DNA of 64,000 bases from Labia minor. Taxonomy: Eukaryota > Arthropoda > Insecta > Dermaptera > Spongiphoridae. The stretch covers positions 30,512,611-30,576,610 of the forward strand of contig OY720345.1 of the NCBI GenBank assembly GCA_963082975.1. Reading direction: 5' to 3'. The notes below the pieces were generated by a model that worked only from the letters and a program-made list of their open reading frames with translations, searched no databases and was not told the origin of the DNA. The position numbers were made by a program, and so were the translations under genes. Position 1 is the first letter of the stretch. The number at the start of each line of letters is the position of its first letter. Positions 47,840 through 57,896 of the stretch are shown piece by piece.

Positions 47840-47905
47840 AGAAGTTTCACTTCCGCCACGTGTACGATGCTGCACATTTTGCTTTTTTTTTTTTTTTTTT
47901 TTTTT
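47840..47905. repeat. Possible Helentron terminus beside a T22 tract
   Basis: AAGAAGTTTCACTTCCGCCA CG follows the endonuclease frame and the inverse of its core (GAAGTGAAACTTC) starts both family E copies. It is followed 25 bases later by a run of 23 T (47883-47905). Poly-T is a typical neighbour of Helentron insertions; the link is inference. Confidence 0.35.
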
Positions 47906-47924
47906 GGGGATTCTGGGTCTTAGT

Positions 47925-47985
47925 CTTCTAAATTTCTCTTAAATAAACTCTATTGAAAAAGGCGCCGAAACGTCAAGACTCTAAT
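47925..47985 (+). ncRNA. Possible degenerate hammerhead-like motif
   Basis: GGCGCCGAAACGTCAAGAC is close to the stem II/GAAAC/stem III part of hammerhead ribozymes of Penelope-like elements. An upstream GTCTTAGTC can pair in part with the downstream CAAGAC, but the CUGANGA box is degenerate (TTGAAAA) and stem II has no loop. At best a decayed remnant. Confidence 0.2.
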
Positions 47986-48069
47986 ATCAATATCAATCGT
48001 GAAATAACCAGGAAATAATTTCTTAAAATAATAAAAACTTTCATGAAAACATAAATACCATATATAATA

Positions 48070-48574
48070 CGTTGTTCAATAAGTTTGCGGAACGGAAATG
48101 AAGAAACCAATTTTTATTTGTAAAAATGACTATTTTCCAGCGAAGTTTCCCTTAACTTCAATACACTTATTCCAACGGTCTTCTAATTTAAGGATCCCTT
48201 GACTTTAGTGGTTTACCGACAGATCTGTAAAATATCTCTCCACGGCAGCTATTATAAATCGTTTTCCATGGCGATATTGTTTAAGTTGTGGGAAGAGCCT
48301 GAAGTCGGAGGAAGCTAAATCTGGCGAATAGGCTGGATGTTGTAACAATTCGCACATCAATTCAGTTAAATATGGTTTTTGCGGCACCCATTTTGCACAT
48401 GGTTTTGTTAAAATCCATTAACACTCAAAATATTGCTTACTGAGCCCAATGAACTGCCTAAAGCCTCTGTTAAATCTCTTTCAGTCAATCGTCGGATCTT
48501 CCAATACCATATCTTGTATTTTTTCGATGATATTGACGAATAGATGGCGCTCCGCGAACTTATTGAATAGCTTA
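48070..48574 (-). pseudogene. Mariner element with decayed transposase, CAATAAGTTTGCGG lineage
   Basis: TA-flanked, with ends CGTTGTTCAATAAGTTTGCG and, inverted, GCTATTCAATAAGTTCGCGG. The minus strand gives a C-terminal transposase: HPAYSPDLASSDFRLFPQLK (third catalytic aspartate in SSDF), HGKRF, AAVERYFTDLSVNH, then past a stop KLEDRWNKCIEVKGNFAGK. An upstream block (KPYLTELMCELLQ) replaces the usual HDNA motif. Heavily shortened. Confidence 0.8.
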
Positions 48575-48579
48575 CTATA

Positions 48580-48690
48580 TATATATCTATAGTTATAAAG
48601 CGTAAAATATAAAAAAATAAGTATCGGTTGTTTTTAGAGGTATTAATTATTTTAGGTGTTATAAATAAAAATTAGCTAAATAAGTGATAA
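48580..48690. other. Short AT-rich spacer
   Basis: Nothing recognised. Confidence 0.5.
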
Positions 48691-48695
48691 TATAG

Positions 48696-48854
48696 TATAC
48701 AAATGATGAGGTTGGTATTTTCTTTAGTGATGACTATGATGAACATAGACAGTCCCTTGTCCCTCGTAGGCGTAAACCTTGGCAATGGGTGTCCACTCAA
48801 CCAACAGGTCCCTTTCATTCTCACCTATACACAAATACACAGACGTACATATAA
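48696..48854 (+). other. Candidate terminal exon
   Basis: After GATAATATAG a frame reads YTNDEVGIFFSDDYDEHRQS, LVPRRRKPWQWVSTQPTG and stops with TAA at 48852-48854. Its third codon positions are AT-rich, unlike the alternative ATG frame at 48703. AATAAA at 48944-48949 could be a polyadenylation signal. The acceptor lacks a pyrimidine tract and I recognise no domain. Confidence 0.22.
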
Positions 48855-48954
48855 TGTCGCTTATCTTGTCTTTTTTATTATTTTTTTAATGAATCCAATT
48901 CCATGAAGCCGGTTATGCCAACGAGATTCTCTGAAACGTCATCAATAAAATCAC

Positions 48955-49648
48955 TAGAAGCAGTTCATTGGCTCTTTTTAAAAAAAATAAATAAATATCG
49001 ATCTCGTCATAAATCGCATCAAATGTTTATAAATGAAATATAATGATTCAATTCGTAACAATTTTTTTCTAGAATAATTTATGATCTCTTGAATAATAAT
49101 TTACATAAATCATTTGGTTCCACATTTGATAAATATTTCAATAATATTTTGGAAAAATTGAAATATTATTTGACTTTTTTACATTTCATTTTATTAAATT
49201 TGTTATTTTTGATAATTTTAACATTTATGTAAATTTACTAACTCTAGTAGTAGAGTGAAAATATTTTGTAATTATTTTTGCGCATTGATAGTTTATTATA
49301 ATACAATCTATAATACAATTAATACAATCTTGTTAAAAATTGTGGAAATCGCAATTTTAGATTTTTTTTGTTTAATTTAAAATCATATATTATTATATAC
49401 AGAAGATTATAATATATATAAAGAAATTGAGTTAGAGAAGGGAGAGATGAATATTTAAAGAAATAAGGCCGTAAATTATACAAATTTTATTTATAGAGTT
49501 AATAAAATATCCAGGATTTTATTCTAGTTTTAGATATTGATCATCTTTTTTTTAAATTTTATTTTTAATACTAGCTTTCAATTTTTTTCAGACTATATTT
49601 AGAAATTATCTTTTTTTAAATTTTTTTCTTTATTATATGTAATAATAC
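48955..49648. other. AT-rich intergenic DNA
   Basis: Nothing recognised. Confidence 0.6.
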
Positions 49649-49652
49649 AATA

Positions 49653-49876
49653 CGGGGGAAGGTCAATAAATTCGTGACTTTTCGAGTGAAACACAGGTTT
49701 TTGGATAAAAAAATTATTTTATTTTTCAACGTAGTCTCTTTTAAGCCCTATGCACTTCTTCCAACGTTTCTCCAAAATTTCAACAGGAGTCAGCTGATGG
49801 TTAACAGGAGCATTATTGCCATTTCATTTAAGAGATGGGAAATTCGAAAAGTCACGGACATATTGATCTGCCCTCG
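49653..49876. mobile_element. Mariner MITE, GTGACTTTT lineage
   Basis: TA-flanked (49651-49652, 49877-49878), 224 bp, with good inverted ends: CGGGGGAAGGTCAATAAATT and, inverted, CGAGGGCAGATCAATATGTC, both followed by CGTGACTTTTCGA. Only the codons for the very C-terminus (minus strand, near 49735-49770) and the 5' leader remain. A deletion derivative of the elements at 12536 and 39000. Confidence 0.85.
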
Positions 49877-49879
49877 TAT

Positions 49880-50545
49880 AAAATATGATATAATAATTTG
49901 TTTTGTTTTAAAGAATTATTTAATATTCACTTTAAACAATAAAATTTTAAAGTTTGAATAGCAATAGATTTTCTAACTACCTATTCAATAACATAATTTA
50001 TATATAATTTAATAATAATCTATTTAAAATAATTATTTTCTAAAAAATTTTAATATTAATAATATACATTGTTTACAATTTTCTTTTTATCAATTTCCTA
50101 TTAATATTGATTTTTTTTTAGTATTTTATTCAAATATATTATAAAATATTTTGTTATAAAAAGTAATTTGAAGTTTATTTATTTTCTCTATGGTATTGAT
50201 ATTTAATATAAATGTCAAATTTAAGATTGATTTGGTTGGAAAGAGTTATTAGTCTTTTTAATCAAAACTAAGATGATGATGGGACACATTCACTCTCAGC
50301 CCCACGACCCCTCTCCTAGCATCTCCCATAACACGACGCCGACCTGAATATTTGGCCCTGAACGTTTACTCAATCGAATACTAATCTGGTTTGGATGTGA
50401 GCTTTATTTTTCATCCATCATCAACAACATGTCATCTCAAATAAACATTTCATCAAAAAAAAAAACAAAAATGGAAAAAATGAAATAATTTAATTCATAT
50501 TTTAATAATATTTGATCTATTTAATTTGAACTTATGTTATTATTA
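49880..50545. other. AT-rich DNA with a GC-richer patch
   Basis: The patch 50275-50415 (CCCCACGACCCCTCTCCTAG region) is GC-richer but has no consistent open frame with splice borders. Otherwise nothing recognised. Confidence 0.45.
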
Positions 50546-50546
50546 T

Positions 50547-50803
50547 AAGTACCGGGACCCCGAGCCTCGGCTCGGTACTTAAGTTAAAAAAAATGATTCA
50601 TTATTATTGGGTTTGGCTGGTAATATTAATACCTGGGACACCGAGCTGTCGCTCGACCCTTTAAAAAATATTAATCTACAATTAATTATTTATTACAATT
50701 ATTAAATGTTGCATCATTGCATCAATCTGATTAAAATGAATTGAACTGGGGTCCTCAATAATACAAACAAACAATTTTAGCTAGCATAATAAGATTAATC
50801 CAA
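50547..50803. repeat. Repeat family C, copy 2 (short, complete-looking)
   Basis: Starts with a hairpin-forming block: AAGTACCG and CGGTACTT flank CCGAGCC-TC-GGCTCGG. It continues with AATGATTCATTATTATTGGG, CTGGGACACCGAGCTGTC, GCTCGACCCTTTA and ends AATTTTAGCTAGCATAATAA GATTA. It lacks the tRNA-like part and tandem array of the long copies and so gives the family ends most clearly. Confidence 0.65.
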
Positions 50804-50804
50804 G

Positions 50805-51325
50805 TAATATCGTCTATTTCTATTCGACACTATTTTCAGTTATGAAATGAACAGTCAGTAGAGAGTAAAAAAATTGTAATTGAAGACCGTTGTTTTTAAA
50901 AATAATTAAATTATTTTATAGATTATAAAATAAAAATTATTGTATTAACATTAAAAATATTGAAATAAAAAAATAATAGTTTGATTTAATAAACTAAAAT
51001 ATTATAAACATTTTTAATGTGAATTTCTCAGGGAGGTAGGGAGCCCAATTCATTTAACCATCCATGTTGTATAAGGAATCTTAATTTCTTAACACTCCGT
51101 TTTTTCAAATTTAAAATAGAGGGAGAGAAAGAGTTTCAATTATATTCGAATAGTCTATATATTCTATATATGAGTATTTTTTTTTTCTGAATTTAATACC
51201 AAGTTGATTTTCAAAATTTTCTATTCTTTATGCATATGATTGATTACATGTGTTAAAATTTAAACAAATTCAAATATTCTAATTTATAAATTTATATAAA
51301 ATTTAATATTATTTTTTCGAGACTA
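50805..51325. other. AT-rich intergenic DNA
   Basis: Nothing recognised. Confidence 0.6.
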
Positions 51326-51326
51326 A

Positions 51327-51432
51327 TGGCAAATACCGGTGGCCCTAGTCAGAGCAAGAGAAGACTCCTTTTGGTAGCGGCCCAGTCGATGATGTTATAT
51401 GGATCGGAGATTTGGGCTTTACAACTATATTT
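51327..51432 (+). pseudogene. LINE reverse-transcriptase fragment (thumb region)
   Basis: Reads MANTGGPSQSKRRLLLVAAQ followed by SMMLYGSEIWAL. The RRLL...V..SMMLYG(S/A).IWA signature is a conserved block downstream of the catalytic core in R1/I-group LINE proteins. Only about 35 codons survive, without a stop inside. Confidence 0.75.
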
Positions 51433-51524
51433 TAAGTGAAAAAATGATTTCTTGGTTATATAAAAATTAAAATATGATTCTTTATATCTTTATTATACAG
51501 AAAAGTAGGCGTGTTAATATAAAA

Positions 51525-51578
51525 TATATACCTGGGACACCGAACTATCACTCGACCCTTTAACCAATTTATACAATT
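51525..51578 (+). repeat. Fragment of repeat family C
   Basis: ATACCTGGGACACCGAACTA and TCACTCGACCCTTTAACC match the corresponding block of the copy at 50547-50803. Confidence 0.6.
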
Positions 51579-51579
51579 T

Positions 51580-52062
51580 ATTTTTATATACTTTAAAAAT
51601 TTTACAATTTTTTAATTATTTATTATAATTGTTAAATGGGATTTCTAAAAATGACCCATTAAAAATTTGTTTCCTAAAATGTTTCAAATTAATTAAAATA
51701 AATTGTATAAATGTTCATTTATAAAATCTATATATCTGTGAGTTTGTTTTTCGATTTTTTAAATTTTGATTTTGGATTCGATTAGAGCTTAAAATGTGTA
51801 AATGTAAAGTGGTCTTGGTTTTTTTAAAATTCGTTTGGGAACATGGTCAAATCGGCAGTCAAAGTTGAAAATTCCCCATATATTATAACTACTGTAATTA
51901 GTATTATTATAATGTAAAATTATAAAGAAAAAATGTTTAGACATTATTATAGACATTTTCATTCTGTAAATTAAATAATTTTATTTCATTTAAATAAATA
52001 TCTATTTTTAAATATTTTTTTCTCTCTACATTATTTATCTAATTCTCACAATATATTAAGAT
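51580..52062. other. AT-rich spacer between family C copies
   Basis: Nothing recognised. Confidence 0.55.
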
Positions 52063-52063
52063 C

Positions 52064-53033
52064 ATACCGGGACCCCGAGCCTCGGCTCTGTAATTAAGTT
52101 AAAAAAAAAAAATTCATTATTATTGATAAATATATATCGTAATTTATAATTATAAAATATTATTAAAATATATATTTTTAATTTTATTTCGAAATTAAAT
52201 AAAAAATTTTAAAATATTTTAAATATAAAAAAAATATATATTTTTAATTTTATTTCGAAATTAAATAAAAAATTTTAAAATATTTTAAATATAAAAAAAA
52301 TATTAATACAATATTCTTTAAAAAAAGGCGGGAGTCAAATTTCAATATAAATGTCATTTGTGATGTCATCAATATATAAATTAATAATAAATAATATTAA
52401 TAAATATTAAATTTAATAAAAGAACAATGAATAAATAAATATAAAATAGTAATTTATTAAAATGTAATGTAAACAATAGATAAAAAGAAAAAAAATAACA
52501 AATTCATTATTTTCATTTTCATTTTTAAATAACGATTCACCCGGCGAGTTTCGAACCGACGAAATCCACTCGTTAAAACATCTCTCTAGCCACTGTACTA
52601 TATATGTTTAGATAAAAAATTGTCATTTTTTTACTGTCTTAGCAGGCAGATTTGATGTTTTTTATTTATTTTTTTTTTTTTTTGAGAGAGATTAATAAAT
52701 ATCTATATATATTTTATTAAAAATAAATATTTTTAATTTTATTTCGAAATTAAATAATAAATTTTAAAATATTTTAAATAAAAAAAAATATTAATACAAA
52801 TAAAAATGGAGGCCAATTTTGACGTTTTCCATATATAATTTTCAATTAAGAAATTAATAATGAAGCTGAATGTTTCAAGAGATATCATCAATAAAACTTA
52901 ATTTTTCTTTATAAATACTATATCTAGTGTAAATTTGAAAAAAATCGTTAGAGCGGTTTTTGAGAACCAATATATATAGATAGATAGATATATACAATTT
53001 TAGCTAGCATAATAAGATAAGATAATTATTAAA
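52064..53033. repeat. Repeat family C, copy 3 (long)
   Basis: Begins ATACCGGGACCCCGAGCCTC GGCTC, contains array units at 52160-52320 and 52688-52800 (TTTCGAAATTAAATAA, ATTTTAAAATATTTTAAATA), a tRNA-like segment at 52543-52605, and the shared 3' module ending TTTAGCTAGCATAATAAGAT. The overall order is the same as at 46021-47065, so the whole composite amplified as a unit. Confidence 0.7.
52543..52605 (-). repeat. tRNA-derived pol III promoter-like segment
   Basis: Minus strand: A-box-like TAGTACAGTGGCTAGAG (52584-52600) and B box GGTTCGAAACTCG (52545-52557), 43 bases between box starts, as in a tRNA. The ends do not form an acceptor stem. This copy has a better B box than the one at 46263-46274. 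Confidence 0.6.
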
Positions 53034-53034
53034 T

Positions 53035-53487
53035 TATTGTGATTCACAATATATTATTCATTCATTACTTTTATTAAAATTTAAAATCTTTTATTTCGAA
53101 TTTATTTATTTTCAAAAATTATAACGATAATGTCATCATACTCCGCTGAACTAAAGAATAATGGATCGAACCTCATCAATTTGAATAAATTAAAATAATA
53201 TTGTAAATAATGGTTATTATAATTATTAAAAAAAATTGTATTATTTACAATATTCATTTATTCTTGTTTATTATTTTAGTATTAACCCATTCAGTAGAAT
53301 AAAGAGTGAAGAAGGAAGAGTGTGTATTCTTTTCGAAAAAAAGTACATTTTAATATTCTTTGGGCTATAGATTTCCCTAAAAGAGAAAAAAAATTAAATT
53401 TTCACATTATTCATAATATGTAACCCACTCGACGTTTATAATATCATATTTTATCACAAAATTTTATTTTTTCCTGACAGCTTATAC
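53035..53487. other. AT-rich intergenic DNA
   Basis: Nothing recognised. Confidence 0.6.
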
Positions 53488-53821
53488 AATGTGAACAGTG
53501 GCGTACCTAGAACTTTTGCCGCCCGGGACGATCTCCAGTTTGCCGCCCTTTCTATTAAAAGTTAATCAAATAGTGGTTTTTATAAATTAATACACATAAA
53601 TAAATTATTAAGTTATTTAATCAATATTAATTAATACACAGAGTAAATTTTTTTACACATATTTGTATGCACTCGTAAACATATCTATATAAAATTTACT
53701 CTTCTAGCTTTCATACTAGAAAAACCGTGTATAATGCTCTCAAAATTTATATTATTTGAAATTTCTTGTTCTATTGACAATATTGCAAGATTTTGTAGTC
53801 TTAATTGACTCATTGTAGAAC

Positions 53822-54583
53822 TGTAAGGAAGGACCGTTTCAAGTTGGGGTCACTTTGTAGACGATCCTCTAACGTTGCGTGCCAATTTATAAGGGGATCT
53901 AAGTATGAGGCACTTGTAATGACCCACGATGACCGTGAATTGTTAATTATGTTAAGTTAATGATGGGCGCCAACTTTGGATATCCCAAAGTATAAAATAG
54001 TGTTGAAAAATTAAGGGGAAAGGGAAAACACAATAATAATGTTCACATTAATTTACTTTAATTAAATAGATAAAAAAATTAACAAATTAAATATACAAAT
54101 TTTAAATAGAAAAATAAGAAAATGTAATTCACTATTATCACTGGAATTAGCAGAAATAATTATCACAGGGTGTGATGATAAGGATTATACACAAATAATT
54201 ATATCACGGGAAGTGATAAGTATAGGTTATATCAGGATGATATCACTTGTTCGACTGTATCACAGGGTGTGATTATAAAAATGATTATATACAAAATGAT
54301 TATATCACGGGACGTGATAAATACCAGGTCATATCGGGATGATATCACTAGTTCCACTGTCCATTCTCAACTTCAAAAATATAACAACTTGGAGGGATGA
54401 TTCCTCCCCTTAAGTGAAATATAATATCTATATATATATTACATTTTAAGAATAATGCGACCAAATAACTTTGTTAATAAAATAGGGGAATAGAAAAACA
54501 AAATAAACTAAAAAAATAGATAAACAAAATAAAATGTATAATAAAAAAAAATAACTAAGAATATAAATACTTTGTCCGTTACA
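53822..54583 (-). repeat. 3' LTR
   Basis: TGTAACGGAC start and CCTTCCTTACA end on the minus strand. It contains two tandem units of about 97 bp (54161-54257, 54258-54354), each with two palindromic sites of the form TATCAC-n5-GTGAT (54161, 54202, 54258, 54303). Such paired sites could bind a regulator; that is inference. Confidence 0.9.
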
Positions 54584-54595
54584 TCCTTCCCCTCT
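54584..54595 (-). promoter_or_regulatory. Polypurine tract
   Basis: AGAGGGGAAGGA on the minus strand lies directly before the TG of the 3' LTR, where plus-strand DNA synthesis is primed in LTR elements. Confidence 0.85.
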
Positions 54596-54627
54596 GATTC
54601 CGAGGTCTTTTGATTGAGGGATCAGCC

Positions 54628-54900
54628 CTAGGAACGGACAATTTTTGGCCTTCCTCGCTTACGTAGAGGAACTACTGGAGTAGAACGCGTGTCGTGGCTT
54701 AGACGCAATGCTGATGTATGAGGGGGAACAAGTCCTTGAGTAAATAAATGTTTTTGAGTTTGTGGTGGCTCCATAACTCCTGGTGGGCCCCGATGGGATC
54801 TCGGAGACCCCACCAGCTGTCTATATTGGACAGCAGGATCTTCTTTGATGACTTTGTACCGTCCATGGAATCGACGGCCCTTTGCAGCGCATTCAAACAA
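54628..54900 (-). pseudogene. Integrase C-terminal remnant
   Basis: A 90-codon frame without its own start reads KGRRFHGRYKVIKEDPAVQY and ends RKRGRPKIVRS, followed by a stop. Its position just upstream of the polypurine tract and its basic composition fit the tail of an integrase. It overlaps the end of the Gag-protease frame in a different phase; the two are joined at the internal deletion near 54900. Confidence 0.55.
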
Positions 54901-56513
54901 CCGCCTGTGTTTATATCATGTCCAGCGTAAGGAGTTGGCTCTCCCCCTGGTTGAAAGACAGTTTCATGTTCTTTTAATAAATGGGCAAGTTTTATGTTCT
55001 GTTCCTCAGTTAGCTGAATAGTGTTTTCAACAACAGTATTATTTTCTTCAGTGGTGCAGAGATTTTCTCGAATAAATTTGTATTTTCTCTTAGGATAATT
55101 ATGAAAATACCAGCGATTGTTTCGCATATCTAATACTAAACCTGCTTTTCTGAGGAAGTCAAGACCTAATAGTGATCTATTTCCACTAACATTGGGTAGG
55201 AATATCATTTCTATATGTATTATTTTATTTTTGATTTTTACAGGAACTGTAGCTAATAACACGGAATGTATACGCTTTTTCCCGTCAGCTAGAGTTAAGG
55301 AAAGATTATCTACTTTAAAATGTTCTCCTCGTTGTCTTAAATAGCTGAGAAGACGCTGACCGCCAATAGAGCGAGTGGCTCCGCTGTCAACGCAAATAGA
55401 ACCAGAAGCTTCATAGATGGAGGCTTCTATTAGAGCGAGTTTAGTATCTCCATTTGTAGTGACGTCACACTGCAAGGCGTGTGCGTTGGTATTTCCTTGC
55501 TTCGGATTGCAAGTTGGACACCTTGGTTTGGTGACTCCTGGAGTTCCGCAGCCGTAGCAACGAATTATTGAAGAGTCAGTCTCTTCTTTTTGTTTTTCAC
55601 GAGGTTGTGAGTTTCTAAAGGGTTTCCGATCATAATATTTCGATTTAGGGGGTTCGATAGATTTATTTGAAGGGATTGTTTTTGAAAATGGGGCCCTTAA
55701 TAAGTTATCATAGGAGTCGAATTTTTCTGCGAGATCGAGGGGATCTACCAGTGTTTCCCAAGAGTCGAGGAAGTGATCTTTGCATTCGGATGAACACTTT
55801 CTCTTCATTTGATCAGCTAGGATCAAATTTTTAAGTTGATCAAAATTTTCAATTTTTAGATCGGATAGCCAGGCTTCTAGATAACCGCGTAGATTGAAGT
55901 AAAAATCTTTCCAAGTGTTTTCCGATGTCTTCTTGGAGGTGGAGAAAAGTTTTCTTATTTTATCCGTAGTTAATTTAAATCGGTGAAGTAGGAGCTTCTT
56001 AATATGTTGATAGTCTTGGGCGACTTCATTTGGTTCTCTAATTATTAGAGTGGTAATATCTGTGGGTAAGACCGAAATAAGATAAGTGACCCATGCATCC
56101 TCAGATATGCCAAGAAAATTCATTTGTCTTTCGAAAAGACGCAGATACGTATTAATATCGTCATCGTTAATTTTAAATAGAGGTAAGAATTTCAATATAT
56201 CTACTTTCGGTTGAAGTGGGGTTGGTGATTCTACCTGGTTCACTACGGTTTGAATTCGGAGTTTCTCTAGTTCAAATTGTCTTTCCTTCTCCTTTTCTTC
56301 TCTTTCATCTTTCACCCTTTCTCTTTCTTCTTTTTCCTTCCTATCCTCTATGATGGTCATAAGTAATTCCCGTGTAAGGTCTTCATCATAATCAGGCAAT
56401 GACGTGATGTCATTTTTTATATCGATCCTACGAGAATCTAAATTCATAACAATTCCTAATTCCTGTGCTAAAAGGATAAGATCCTCCTTTTTCCCTTTGC
56501 CGAAAAATGACAT
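54699..56513 (-). CDS. Gag-protease polyprotein of the LTR element
   Basis: 604 codons from ATG. Residues 1-50 form a charged N-terminal domain with a LAQELGI motif; 56-88 are an E/K/R-rich coiled coil; 100-270 resemble a Gag capsid region (WVTYLISVLP, LLLHRFKLT, WKDFYFNLRGYL). A zinc knuckle C-x2-C-x9-C-x2-C lies at 319-335 (CYGCGTPGV.KPRCPTC). A retropepsin has its active site CVDSGATRSI at 374-383 and its second conserved block SLLGLDFL at 447-454. Residues 501-537 (HLLKEHETVFQPGGEPTPYA) are the start of the reverse-transcriptase region. From about 538 the frame crosses the deletion and runs out of phase to the stop, so the last 65 residues are not native. The frame is intact, so Gag and protease may still be made. 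Confidence 0.85.
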   Translation of the reverse strand: MSFFGKGKKEDLILLAQELGIVMNLDSRRIDIKNDITSLPDYDEDLTRELLMTIIEDRKEKEERERVKDEREEKEKERQFELEKLRIQTVVNQVESPTPLQPKVDILKFLPLFKINDDDINTYLRLFERQMNFLGISEDAWVTYLISVLPTDITTLIIREPNEVAQDYQHIKKLLLHRFKLTTDKIRKLFSTSKKTSENTWKDFYFNLRGYLEAWLSDLKIENFDQLKNLILADQMKRKCSSECKDHFLDSWETLVDPLDLAEKFDSYDNLLRAPFSKTIPSNKSIEPPKSKYYDRKPFRNSQPREKQKEETDSSIIRCYGCGTPGVTKPRCPTCNPKQGNTNAHALQCDVTTNGDTKLALIEASIYEASGSICVDSGATRSIGGQRLLSYLRQRGEHFKVDNLSLTLADGKKRIHSVLLATVPVKIKNKIIHIEMIFLPNVSGNRSLLGLDFLRKAGLVLDMRNNRWYFHNYPKRKYKFIRENLCTTEENNTVVENTIQLTEEQNIKLAHLLKEHETVFQPGGEPTPYAGHDINTGGCLNALQRAVDSMDGTKSSKKILLSNIDSWWGLRDPIGAHQELWSHHKLKNIYLLKDLFPLIHQHCV

Positions 56514-57113
56514 TTTTAATAGGATAATTAAATTTAATGTTAACCAAAGAGAAAAAAAAATTAATTAATTAATCAAAATTAAAAGTTATTTAGTCGCGTA
56601 CAATTGAATTATACAATATTTAATTATAAAATAAGATAATTGTAATATAATTTAAAATATGTAAAAAGTATTTAAATATTTGAAAATATAGTGATATTTT
56701 ATCAATTTTATTAATTCATTAATTTAAATATAATGTAGTAGAATAAAATTTAAAATCAAAAAAAATATTTACAAATTAAACATATAAATTAATTAATTAT
56801 AACTAATAATAATATTAATATATTCAAACTATTTTTATTGAATTAGAATTAAATAGATAAATATTCTATTTGTTAGATAAATGTGAAAATTAAAAATAAA
56901 AAAAATAATTAATAAGTGTTAAATATATTATTATAATAGACAAGGAGATATGATTTATTTAAATTTAAAGTATAAAAGTAAAAGTTTTAAATTTTTATTT
57001 TATTAATTAAATATTAAATTGTACTATAAGTCCGTTGAGATGAAAAAGTGATGATACTGCTCACCAAAGATGAATAATGTACTTTTCTCAGGAGCCGTGG
57101 TGTACTAATCGGG
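56514..57113 (-). other. Leader of the LTR element
   Basis: About 600 bases of AT-rich untranslated sequence between the primer-binding site and the Gag start; no other frame is supported. Confidence 0.6.
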
Positions 57114-57131
57114 CCTCAGGTTGGGCTGCCA
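57114..57131 (-). promoter_or_regulatory. Primer-binding site
   Basis: TGGCAGCCCAACCTGAGG, three bases downstream of the 5' LTR on the minus strand. TGG is the standard start (complement of the tRNA CCA tail). I cannot name the primer tRNA. Confidence 0.7.
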
Positions 57132-57134
57132 CTT

Positions 57135-57896
57135 TGTAAGGAAGGACCGTTTCAAGTTGGGGTCACTTTGTAGACGATCCTCTAACGTTGCGTGCCAATT
57201 TATAAGGGGATCTAAGTATGAGGCACTTGTAATGACCCACGATGACCGTGAATTGTTAATTATGTTAAGTTAATGATGGGCGCCAACTTTGGATATCCCA
57301 AAGTATAAAATAGTGTTGAAAAATTAAGGGGAAAGGGAAAACACAATAATAATGTTCACATTAATTTACTTTAATTAAATAGATAAAAAAATTAACAAAT
57401 TAAATATACAAATTTTAAATAGAAAAATAAGAAAATGTAATTCACTATTATCACTGGAATTAGCAGAAATAATTATCACAGGGTGTGATGATAAGGATTA
57501 TACACAAATAATTATATCACGGGAAGTGATAAGTATAGGTTATATCAGGATGATATCACTTGTTCGACTGTATCACAGGGTGTGATTATAAAAATGATTA
57601 TATACAAAATGATTATATCACGGGACGTGATAAATACCAGGTCATATCGGGATGATATCACTAGTTCCACTGTCCATTCTCAACTTCAAAAATATAACAA
57701 CTTGGAGGGATGATTCCTCCCCTTAAGTGAAATATAATATCTATATATATATTACATTTTAAGAATAATGCGACCAAATAACTTTGTTAATAAAATAGGG
57801 GAATAGAAAAACAAAATAAACTAAAAAAATAGATAAACAAAATAAAATGTATAATAAAAAAAAATAACTAAGAATATAAATACTTTGTCCGTTACA
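57135..57896 (-). repeat. 5' LTR
   Basis: Same length and, by eye, the same sequence as 53822-54583, including the tandem TATCAC/GTGAT units. The minus-strand promoter of the element should lie here. Confidence 0.9.

Noticed and set aside
55117-55344. Plus-strand frame inside the LTR element
   Set aside because: Antisense to the Gag-protease frame.
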